The translations under genes were made by a program, and so were the position numbers. Positions 23,501 to 30,579 of a stretch of 64,000 nucleotides of DNA are shown in pieces (within the stretch, counting starts at the first letter, position 1; the number at the start of each line of letters is the position of its first letter). Source of the DNA: Homarus americanus. Its lineage: Eukaryota > Arthropoda > Malacostraca > Decapoda > Nephropidae. The notes under the pieces were generated by a model. That model did not search any database. It was not told the DNA's origin and worked only from the letters and a program-made list of their open reading frames with translations. Where the stretch lies: assembly GCF_018991925.1 (NCBI RefSeq), contig NW_024737068.1:4122947-4186946 (forward strand), in the 5' to 3' direction.

Positions 23501-23851
23501 AGTTAGGTTAGCTATGCCACATGACCTGACAGTGTACTTGTCGGCCGCAATTTTAGTAACAATTCACCAATCTGAGTAAGTTTAAGAGGCACAAGAAAGC
23601 TAAAGCTAAAAGATGTATAGTAACAACACTGGCCTATTGAAATACAGTAGTCACGAAATACCAACGATTTAAATAAAGAAATAAACAAGACAGAGTCAGT
23701 CACCTTAGGTTGAAGTTGAACCAGTTGTGTTGTATGAGACGCGGACCCAGCGCCACACTCAGGAAAGTGGGTGGCACTTCCCTAACGACCTCCTTCACTC
23801 CTACCTCTACCACGCTCCTCATCTTCACACTGCTCACCCTGTTCCACGCGC
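13546..23851 (-). CDS. HPSE: Heparanase-like endo-beta-glucuronidase (GH79), 10 exons
   Basis: Heparanase cleaves heparan sulfate chains, acting in lysosomes and outside the cell. Ten minus-strand exons align in order with vertebrate heparanase: 23851-23704, 23484-22826, 20941-20768, 20402-20229, 20078-19997, 19895-19762, 19067-18889, 17821-17689, 15361-15235 and 13694-13546. Landmarks are PPTFLSVAL, SPLVLTL, ILRMGG, GTDWRKLTDFAE, LRLLFDLN-like text, WNPSNA, QLGNEPN with the acid/base Glu, YYMDGRTA, the nucleophile segment WLTETGSAWGGG, FMWLDKLG, DYWLSVLYKRLVG and the end GFWVLPHAHALAC. All junctions keep phase except the last, which is off by one base. The part before GTDW is far longer than in mammals. 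The chain is about 650 residues, or about 860 with the putative upstream exon. Introns are filled with hAT, LINE and tandem-repeat DNA. The identification is secure; expression and integrity of the last junction are not shown. Confidence 0.88.
13946..15190 (+). pseudogene. Degenerate transposon-linked ORF with HEEADTR and GCDTVSSFAGRGKK motifs
   Basis: Broken plus-strand frames read NHDLLVLHSRNVIDTAVVN, YKNYVTERL, LFTPSGDAP, CIHEEADTRLILY, LELWITFGT, IPAHDIAKALGVEKPTALSV, CHSFIGCDTVSSFAGRGKKT and VLLYGRTS. This set is familiar from high-copy invertebrate ORFs of unknown function. Many stops and shifts. It sits in the last heparanase intron, ending just before an exon. Confidence 0.55.
15235..15361 (-). 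CDS. HPSE: Heparanase exon (C-terminal beta sandwich)
   Basis: It reads GVVIYGMNLANESSQVALTH, then ILQYLLLPSDGVLQS, matching DLTLYAINLHN and VDKYLLRPLGPHGLLSK. The acceptor is GTGTTGCAG and the donor GTAAGT, leaving phase 2. A degenerate transposon fragment on the other strand ends just beside it. Confidence 0.8.
15376..15545. repeat. GAGGGTGA-type tandem repeat
   Basis: Short degenerate units of GGAGGGTGA, just 5' of a heparanase exon on its strand, where they give a long pyrimidine tract before the acceptor. Confidence 0.7.
16468..16537. repeat. Perfect 16-bp inverted repeat, 38-bp loop
   Basis: ACCAGAAGTGGCAACT at 16468-16483 and its complement AGTTGCCACTTCTGGT at 16522-16537. Possibly a small foldback element; no target duplication was evident. 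Confidence 0.75.
16795..17545 (+). pseudogene. LINE 3' fragment (RT palm) with (ATT)n tail
   Basis: The plus strand reads VSAFQPLTCGVLQDGTALCF, ILINDALRETPARWKYVDDS (YVDD) and TIGISVNNSAPDYSALQNIL, then frameshifts through HINLSSDHVP to LGVTID-like text. About 200 bases of 3' UTR follow, then TTCAATAAACCGTTAATT running into (ATT)n at 17498-17543. CR1/L2-like by the KYVDD box. It lies in a heparanase intron. Confidence 0.72.
17572..17680. repeat. 27-bp tandem repeat, four units
   Basis: The unit is CACACGTCATTTACACCCAT plus TCACACC, ending at the donor side of a heparanase exon. Confidence 0.85.
17689..17821 (-). CDS. HPSE: Heparanase exon (DYWLS segment)
   Basis: It reads DYWLSVLYKRLVGGRVLNVS, then RLYAHCHNNYSHDYTPG. 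The acceptor is CTCCTGCAG and the donor GTAGGT, phase 1. It aligns with PDYWLSLLFKKLVGTKVL and VYLHC. Confidence 0.9.
18215..18790. repeat. 51-bp tandem repeat, about 11 units
   Basis: The unit includes CTCTCCACCACCCAAACTCT and TCTTTATCTCCATCTCTGTA, then CCCCTGTCTC. It lies in a heparanase intron. The open frames it makes on the minus strand are not genes. Confidence 0.92.
18889..19067 (-). CDS. HPSE: Heparanase exon (catalytic nucleophile)
   Basis: It reads ETGSAWGGGASGLSNAYVAG, then FMWLDKLG and NNLVPNP. The Glu of TETGSAWGG is the expected GH79 nucleophile. The acceptor is CTGACAG and the donor GTAAGT, phase 0. Confidence 0.92.
19455..19752. repeat. GGACAYMACCTGTA tandem array
   Basis: Units of 13-15 bases (CACCTGTAGGACATAACATG), arranged in a larger period of about 56-60 bases. 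It abuts the donor of the YYMDGRTA heparanase exon. Confidence 0.88.
19762..19895 (-). CDS. HPSE: Heparanase exon (YYMDGRTA segment)
   Basis: It reads QYYMDGRTAGVKDFLSPDVL and ends GAPLWL in phase 1 before GTAAGA. It aligns with [20 protein letters not shown] of human heparanase. Confidence 0.9.
19997..20078 (-). CDS. HPSE: Heparanase exon (TWH segment)
   Basis: 82 bases: LRTFSVDFLREFLSNTRTNL, then TAVTWHQ. The acceptor is TCTTCCAG and the donor GTGAGT. It matches the SVTWHHYY region of the family. Confidence 0.85.
20229..20402 (-). CDS. HPSE: Heparanase exon (EPN acid/base Glu)
   Basis: It starts with AA, completing the acid/base Glu of GNEPN, and continues AYKHKFGFSI to PIVGPDVTRPKRRGYTDKL. 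The donor is GTGATG, a mild departure from consensus, in phase 1. Confidence 0.88.
20768..20941 (-). CDS. HPSE: Heparanase exon (TIM barrel, up to GN of GNEPN)
   Basis: It reads GTDWRKLTDFAETVGM, LLFDLN, WNPSNARLLM and HILWQLGN. The acceptor is GTTGACAG and the donor GTAACT. The catalytic Glu codon is split by the intron: G ends this exon and AA begins the next. Confidence 0.9.
21015..22522 (-). mobile_element. Degenerate hAT transposon in a heparanase intron
   Basis: Inverted ends TGGGCAAGAA lie at 21015 and, on the other strand, at 22522, with GGAACCGGTTC motifs close to both. CGTGAA is found on both flanks but offset by two bases, so the target duplication is imperfect. Between them the minus strand carries broken hAT transposase: DESFTYQASSCILYAKLKDG, LDLIKSIISVLEPFE, RLIPIVRCL and, near 21360-21480 with one shifted or stopped codon, IFKKYLLPGKQAY and FPKLEDLARKFL. 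Several stops and frameshifts rule out function. Confidence 0.7.
22826..23484 (-). CDS. HPSE: Heparanase exon with expanded linker
   Basis: The acceptor is GGCTGCAG and the donor GTAAGA. The first 30 residues (SPLVLTLTRALAPAILRMGG, then FLTYDP) match the end of the small subunit. About 190 residues of low complexity follow, rich in His, Ser, Thr, Asn and Pro, before the frame rejoins homology at TNFTMSG. PRRYPRD is a basic stretch near the end of the insert. Confidence 0.85.
23704..23851 (-). CDS. HPSE: Heparanase exon (N-terminal beta strand segment)
   Basis: It lies between CCGGATAG| and |GTGACT, enters in phase 1 and leaves in phase 2. EVPPTFLSVAL matches the SPSFLSVTI region at the start of the heparanase 8-kDa subunit. 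Confidence 0.75.
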
Positions 23852-24009
23852 CTATCCGGATGAGAAGAAATATATCAAACATACAGTATTTTTAATAGAC
23901 TACGAGAACACTATACTGTACTGTACTCACAGATCCCGTGCTGTGTGTGGAGACGTTGATTTTCACTCGCCTATAAAGACTAACTTAAATACTGTTAAAA
24001 AATAGAACC

Positions 24010-24640
24010 CAAACTTAACTTAAACTAATCCAAACGCTTAGCTTAAACTAACTTAAACACTTAACCTAACTCGATCAAACCTAACCTAACCCAATTCAAA
24101 CGGTTAACTTAACCTAACTTAAAACACTTTACCTAACTCAATCAAACTTAACCTAACGCTAACATTTTAAAGTAACCTAACCCACTCTTAACTTAACCTA
24201 ACCCAAACACATACTAGTCTGAACAGAGCCTAAGCTAACTTAAAAAAACTAAACTAACCTAATTCAACTTTAGCCTTCTCTAACCTAAATACTTAACTTA
24301 GCCTGAACCAAACACTTAACCTAATTTAACCCCAAGTTAAAGTAATCTAACCTAACCTAAACACTTAACCTAACACAAACTTAACCTAACCTGAACATTT
24401 TACCTAACACAAACTTAACCTAACTTAAACATTTAACCTGATCTAACCTAAGCACTTAACCTAACCTTAACCCAGACACTCAACCTAAATTAAACTTATT
24501 CTAACCTAACCTATCCAAAACCACAACCTCAACATTTAAACTAACCAATCTAATCAGACTTAAACCCAACCCAAACACTTAACCTAACCCCAAATTAACC
24601 TAACCTGTCAAACATATCTAACCCTAACCAAACATATATG
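24010..24640. repeat. Degenerate CCTAA (telomere-like) tract
   Basis: 630 bases of TTAACCTAACCTAAAC variants in the intron upstream of the first heparanase-homologous exon. Similar shorter tracts: 45665-45960, 57125-57310, 53080-53125, 53305-53330. Confidence 0.85.
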
Positions 24641-24693
24641 AACCTATCCTAATGTATACAGTGAAAATATTCCATAATTTTGCCAAATTTCAC

Positions 24694-25306
24694 CTGTATC
24701 CTGAAGGTGTAGCGTACTAGGTTTCTGTTGTTTAAGACGAAGCACCTTCAGTAACAACGTCTTGGTTTCTCCTTCAGGTACAGTTGCTCCTCGGCTTCTG
24801 GATACCACCCTTAAAAGCTCTGAGGCCAACACACTCACCCGCATCTTGTAGTTCCGCTTGTGAAAATTACCCAACGTGTTGCTAGCCCTCACGCAAGGGA
24901 AGTACTTCCTTGTTAACTGTGAACGGGTGCTACTGGGGTTCATGACGTTATGTTGTTTTTCTAAGATATGGTCCAGCGGCTCAGTTAAGTTACAGAGTTT
25001 CTCTATCCGTAGAAGTTGACTTTGAAACTTCCTAATCCATTGCGCGGCTCTGTTATTTAAACGACGGTGATTTCTGGCTATGTTTGTTTTCATGTCGTTG
25101 TTGGTGGAGTTTGTGTGAAGGTTGTAAAGATCTCTATGTGTATCTTCCATTAGTCTCAAAATGTCAGTGTAGGATTTGCATTTTTGTAGGTGATTTTGGT
25201 TAATAATAATATAACCATTATTGCGATTCACTTTATGCGTAGCCTCGTTCCTAACATATAAACAAGCGCCATGCACGAGAATCTGAAATATCACCTCGAT
25301 TTTCAT
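24694..25306 (-). CDS. Putative N-terminal exon upstream of heparanase
   Basis: A 220-codon open frame reads toward the heparanase exons and contains a donor (ATACAG|GTGAAA) at 24694. That donor leaves phase 1, exactly what the next exon at 23851 needs, giving a junction DTG-AWNRVSS. A possible acceptor (GATATTTCAG|ATTCTC) lies at 25282, so the Met at 25306 may not be the true start. The N-terminus has a short hydrophobic stretch (VIFQILVHGACLYV). The rest is Lys, Arg and Asn rich and looks helical (RVSVLASELLRVV, LLLKVLRLKQQ). Human heparanase has no such segment. It may be a lineage-specific propeptide, an exon of another gene, or an old transposon ORF. Confidence 0.4.
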
Positions 25307-25319
25307 GACCGGTTGGTGT

Positions 25320-26340
25320 CTTTCTGTTGCTATTCAGTTTTCTATTATCACAAAACTAAAAGTTATAGTTATTTGTTCATCAGAGTTCGCGACCACTGTG
25401 ACAAGATTCTGAGATGGATATTAAGTCGGATGTCCTTTCAGCTGTGATGCTGGGAGTACATGTCTATTATAATTACTCAGAAAACACAAAATATCTACGA
25501 TTTAAATTATCCCATACACTCTCATTATGCAGTTATGCAACGTGTGAGTAGCATAAGTTTTATTCTTCACGGTGAATAATGAAAGAGGAACAGAGACGTG
25601 TGGACGAGCACAAGGATACAGCAACACTAGTGGGGCCAGGGCAGGGCGTAGTTGTGGCTGTGGTGGCAGTCAGTCCAGGATGCTCGAGTGGCATTTTATT
25701 ATACCCCCACTTGATAAGGTGGTGAGAGGGCGCTGGCCCACTAACCCTCACTCTAGGGTGTATAGGGATGCTGTTTGTATGTTCATCGTTGGGCATTTCG
25801 AGATATTTTCTTTCGTCTAAATCTAAATATCAGTAATGGTGTTTGTGTTTGGAATTATCTCACAAATATATACACGGTAAAATATTGCCAACACAAATGC
25901 ACCGTTAGTTAATATTAATTAAGTTGATCATAGATTGCCCCCGAGGGGGCTAGTTTATTGGGCACCCCCTTGCATCCTGTGCAAGGTGAAGCGCAGAAGC
26001 GTTTACAGCGCCCAAAAGGGAAGCATGCTTCGTTCATGCTTGCCTTTATGATTCATGCATTAAGGGCGTAAAGGCCTGAAGTGTCATGGGTTTTGTCAGC
26101 AAGTTACATAAAGTGACAGAATGATGAGTGTGTGGGAGGAAAATTCCCGGTACATTGCATCTGTTTATGACAAAGCGTGGCAGGTCCCTCATAATGTCAA
26201 GCCTGTCACTAGGAGGATGTATCTGGTCAGGGAGGGAAGAGGTGTTGGTAATGGATGGGGACCTGTAGGAGGAGGTCATAGAGCAATTTTTTTTTTTTGG
26301 TTTAACAAATTTATTGACAAAGCTTGGAGTACAGTTTGCC
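25320..26340. other. Repeat-like stretch, no gene seen
   Basis: GCTAGTTTATTG near 25948, next to CCCCCGAGGGGG, resembles the CAATAAACTAGCCCCC seen at 19291 and is probably one dispersed repeat. No coding evidence. Confidence 0.5.
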
Positions 26341-26420
26341 TATTGTAAGGGTGGTATCACTTCTCACTGCCACGCAGGACAGAGGTTCGTACACAAAGAA
26401 ATACACCATATTCATTAACA

Positions 26421-26428
<8 letters not shown>

Positions 26429-26513
<85 letters not shown>
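26429..26513. repeat. (TA)n microsatellite
   Basis: About 42 TA units between copies of the tandem unit around the LINE ORF1. Confidence 0.95.
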
Positions 26514-26515
<2 letters not shown>

Positions 26516-26628
26516 TCAGATTCATGTGGGTGATATCATAGTTCACTGCCATGCAGGACAGAGGTTCATACACGAAGAAATGCATCATTGTAATTGTATT
26601 GGGGATTACTGGCCACTTCGCCGTTAGG

Positions 26629-27537
26629 CTATTTCGGCCGTAGCTGTTTGTTTGTAGAGTTATTTTCTTTGGACTTCTTCCTTTTGTTGTTTTTTCTTTT
26701 ACTTTTCAATTTCCATTCTTCTTCTTGGTCTTGTTCTGGAATATTCTCGTACGTGGTCTTCTTGGGGTCTTGATTTTTATTTGTTGTGGTCTTGTTCGGG
26801 TCTTGATTCGTCTTTACTTCAGTTTTCACTACAAGGAGAGCCTCCTTGTAGCTCAGTTTTTCCTTATTTCGCAGCTTAGCCACCCTACACTCCTCCCTCC
26901 ACTTGGGACACTCCCGGTCGGAGGAGGAGTGAGGGCCACCACAAGCTGCGCATTTCTTGGCGGCCGCCGAGCAGTTGGTGTCCTGGTGCCCGGGTGTCCC
27001 GCAACTGGAATAGACCTCCCGAGCACGACACTTCCGCACCAGATGGCCGTACCTCTGGCATTTGTAGCATCTTGTTAGTCTTCTTTCATACGGTCTTACT
27101 GGGATCTTCTCCCATCCCAGCAAAACGGTGCTTGGTAGTTTCTTGGGGTAGCCAACCAGTGCAGTTGCACTGGTCAGCTTCCGTACTATTGAGAGCTGAT
27201 CTCCGATCAGCTCGGCCAGTTCTTCTTTTTCTAGATGTTCAATTTCGGTGTGGGAGATGACTCCCAAAACCAAGTTGTCCTCTATGCAGGCTTCAACTAG
27301 GATCTGGATCCCGTTGATTTCTCTTAGGTTGGATAGTTGCTGGGCCTCTCCCCATTCCGCGAAGGTGACGATAAGGCCACCACTGTCTCTGCGGACGACC
27401 CTTGTTACCCCCGTGAGTACTGAGGAGTCAAAAAACTTCCTCAGGACAAGGAGGTTTAGTTGCTTGGGCGAAGGGCGTTTGACTGGATACAGTCTAACGA
27501 CCTTCGCCTGGTTACAGGTGAACATTGTCTGGTTCAC
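26629..27537 (-). CDS. LINE ORF1 (Gag-like, three zinc knuckles), jockey-type
   Basis: 302 codons with Met and stop. The N-terminal half is an RRM-like region (VVRLYPVKRPSPKQLNLLVL, GLIVTFAEWGEAQQL). Zinc knuckles follow: CYKCQRYGHLVRKC, CGTPGHQDTNC and CAACGGPHSSSDREC. The tail is Lys/Asn/Glu rich. Such proteins coat LINE RNA. The ORF is intact but no RT follows in the 3' direction; the DNA runs straight into a tandem repeat and a (TA)n tract, so the element is 3'-truncated or rearranged. The middle finger reads SSCGTPG where CxxC would be usual. Confidence 0.82.
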   Translation of the reverse strand: MNQTMFTCNQAKVVRLYPVKRPSPKQLNLLVLRKFFDSSVLTGVTRVVRRDSGGLIVTFAEWGEAQQLSNLREINGIQILVEACIEDNLVLGVISHTEIEHLEKEELAELIGDQLSIVRKLTSATALVGYPKKLPSTVLLGWEKIPVRPYERRLTRCYKCQRYGHLVRKCRAREVYSSCGTPGHQDTNCSAAAKKCAACGGPHSSSDRECPKWREECRVAKLRNKEKLSYKEALLVVKTEVKTNQDPNKTTTNKNQDPKKTTYENIPEQDQEEEWKLKSKRKNNKRKKSKENNSTNKQLRPK

Positions 27538-27689
27538 GTAGTACCTCGGGAGCAGAAAGATCTTACCTCGCCGAGGTTCAGTTCTCGAGTGAATGCATCA
27601 TATTCATTAGCAGTATATATAGGTCAGAGTCATGTGGGTGATGCCACTGTTCGCTGCATTGGACGTCATGTTCTAATTGAAGACTAATC

Positions 27690-29285
27690 AGTGTGGGCTA
27701 CTAAATTTGGGATAAACAGCAAGAATGTCCACAAGCACCCCCGATTCAATGTAGTAATTACTATACTGCCAGACTGGGGTCACTAATCCTAAGGGGGAAT
27801 ACTTAAATCTAATCTTAATTTCTAAGGGTCGCTGCCACCAGACCCCCTCTGGACAGCATGTAGCTCGTTAGGTAGCGTGGAGAGTGGACTAGGCATTGGG
27901 TTAGGCTTTTCATTGACCAGATCGATAAGGGGAAAGAAGGGTGAAACCACAACCTGTCTTAGTCCTTTCAAATGTTCCTTCTACTCACTTCAGTTCATTT
28001 TTGGTACTACCTAACCACAGTTCTTCTTGGTAGCATGTCGATGGTCTAGGCACATGGGTAGTGTAATTCTGATTTCAGGGTCACTTGGACGGAAATAAAG
28101 GTAACTACTGTGGGAGAAATGAATACTCCAAAAATTCTCAAAGAACAAGTTTATTAATATAAAATCAAAGGGGAAAAGATGTTATTAACATATAACTACC
28201 AGGCTCAACTCCTGGGCCTATTGCAGACTCTGTATTCCTTAATTACTTATTTTCTTATTTACTCAACAGCAATTACTCAGATATTACACTCTTACCGTGC
28301 ACACAATAACTGGTGTCACCTTACATTACATCGCAGGACCAGTTCCTTGTCCTTACTCCCAATACACTATACTGATACAAACACTGATATGGGTCCACCA
28401 CCCAACATGGGGTAATTATTAACAAACACATACAACCACACTGTGGACCATAACTCCAAGGCCTGTCCCAGGGTATAGCACTGGCGCCTCTAACAACTAC
28501 TGTTGTGGTCTGTTACACTCCGACACGAGGTGGGTCTGGGGTCCTCGGCCCACGAGGTAGAGTGGAGCTGATAAATCATGCCGAATCAGCACCATCACTC
28601 CTATATTGACCACTGCTGGGTATCCACCGGCTCCGAGCGACGGGTGGGTTTCAATTAAGCCCACCCTCGATCTGGGAACGAAGGTGAAAGATGATATGGG
28701 AGGTTTTTTGGGGAAGCATGGTGGGTCACAAACAAATCTTCAGTCTCGCCACGTCAGATATTTACGTTATATTACTTCGTACACTGGTTGAATGACAATT
28801 CCACTGTTAAAGCATGAACACTGATATTCACTACAATAGACTGAATCAAACTGAATGCTGATAAACACAGAACATACCTGGGAACAAAGGTGAAAGATGA
28901 TATGGGAGGTTTATTCCTCCCGCCTCGCACTGGTTTATATACCCCTGAGTTGCCAGTGATCGCTACTCACGCAATGACAGAAATTACAAACAATGTAAGT
29001 GCTACTCATTCAAGGATGACCCTCACTTGACAAAGGTCTGGCGAATTACTAAAGTTGATTTACACAGACTAATTCAAGGTTGCGTTTGCCAGTAGAGAGT
29101 GCAATAAACGTAGTGACAACTGTGTTCGAAGGCGGGACTTCCTGGGAGTGATCCTGAGGGTAAAACAGATGGGAAAAACACGTCTCTCCTGAGATTCTAC
29201 AAACGCGGTGGATTTGAATGTTATGTAACGTAATATGAATTAAAATGGGTTTTTAGGAATGACAATGATGTGCGCAGTACATTAC
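27690..29285. other. Unclassified stretch with a 35-bp duplication
   Basis: GGAACRAAGGTGAAAGATGA, followed by TATGGGAGGTTT, occurs at 28675 and 28881. It may be part of an LTR-like or satellite element. No coding frame of note. Confidence 0.5.
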
Positions 29286-29289
29286 AAAG

Positions 29290-29735
29290 TTCATGATACA
29301 ATAAGCCAGGTGGCCTGAAGTCCTTGACAGTGTCACATTCAATAATATAGTGTTCAAGTGTATGCTTTAAAGGTTTATCACAAAGTTTACATGCTGAGTG
29401 TTCCGGTATGGGTACAGGTTACTAACTTGCCAAATGTGTCTGTATCCTAGCCTAATTCTGGCCACGACTACATCACATTGTCTGGTTCTGTCCTTATGCT
29501 GGCCATACCGGTACCTCTCGTCACAAAATTTGTCATATTTACTAATGCTACAACTGTCAGGTCTCTGCATTTCTGAGTTCAGGATACTAACTTGAATGTT
29601 TTTAAATACAGCATTGGACAGGCCAAGGTCACGGTCAACATTTTCTTTCTTACATGCCTCATTGGCCAGTCTATCAGCACGGTCATGATACCTAATTCCA
29701 ACATGGGACGGAATCCACACAAATTCGATACGGGC
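29290..29735 (-). pseudogene. LINE 3' fragment: RNase H plus C-terminal zinc motif
   Basis: The minus strand reads RIEFVWIPSHVGIRYHDRAD, then RLANEACKKENVDRDLG, a LINE-type RNase H. With a frame change near 29400 it continues ACKLCDKPLKHTLEHYIIEC, the usual Cys/His tail. Frameshifted and truncated. Confidence 0.75.
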
Positions 29736-30265
29736 ATGTGAGGATGCAGTGAGTGAGGGTGTGAGAGTCGGGTTGACCACAAAGTTTACAAACAGTGCGG
29801 CCAGGCTCAGGGTTGCCAATGTACTCCCATAGGTACCTGTACCCTAGGCACAGTCTCATGTACATGATCTGTTGAGATCGAGTCAGGGATTGATACTCTT
29901 TGTAGTGGCGGTTGTCGTCACCGGTTACAGCGTCATAGCGGCGTAGTGTGGCGCTACCCGTTGTTTCAGGTGTGTCCAACGTTCGTCGAATGCCTCTCGT
30001 TGTGTGGCGTGTATGCGAGATTTGAGATGATTCAGGGAGAGGGCGAGGGTGGTTTCAATAGCTTCTTCTGGTGTCGCTTCTTTGGCAAGTCGATCAACAG
30101 TGTCACAGGCAGTTATTCCTATATGTGACGGGATCCAAATAAACTTGACACGGATGTCATCAGTTTGTTCTAGCCCGGCGACGGCGGCTAGGGTGTGTTG
30201 GGCGGCAGGGGATGAGGGGTAGGGTAATTTGAGTCTCGCTAGCGAAGAAGTGCTTTCACTGATTA
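29735..30265 (-). pseudogene. Second LINE 3' fragment joined upstream: RNase H plus zinc motif
   Basis: It reads KFIWIPSHIGITACDTVDRL, then AKEATPEEAIETTLALS, and after a frameshift near 29970 MRLCLGYRYLWEYIGNPEPG, VCKLCGQPDSHTLTH. It is from a different family than the neighbour. The join falls inside PDSHTLTH, right where the second fragment begins. Confidence 0.72.
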
Positions 30266-30444
30266 TAAGGAGGTACCAGCGTTCAGTGCCAATATCTCTT
30301 CACTATTACTGCTCATTTGCTGTGATTTAATCAAATTAATATCTCTTATGAGTGTGTACCCAACAGACCATCAGTGAAAATACGTTACGTTGGTAGTCTT
30401 AACTCGATCAGCAGCTGTTACATCAAGTGCAACCCCTCTACCTA

Positions 30445-30579
30445 CTACCAATACTACTACTTTTTTTTTTTTTTTTTAATTGGCCTCCAGCCTCCCCCAA
30501 TAGCCACACCTTCGCCACCATTTATTTACCTTAATATTAAATATCCTAATACATAAGAAGCTATCCTATCTGTGTTAAA
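30445..30579 (-). repeat. 3' UTR and tail of the RLE retrotransposon
   Basis: On the minus strand the ORF is followed by a segment containing GGCTATTGGGGGAGGCTGGA, then poly(A) of about 17, then GTAGTAGTAGTATTGG. This is the element's 3' end. Confidence 0.7.

Larger units (their letters stand above)
26345..27685 (+). repeat. Dispersed tandem unit around the LINE ORF1
   Basis: Related units with GGTGATRYCAYNGTTCRCTGC occur at about 26348-26420, 26525-26590 and 27625-27680, with ATATTCATTARCAGTRTRTATA linkers. The LINE ORF1 sits between units two and three, so it probably inserted into this array. Confidence 0.55.
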
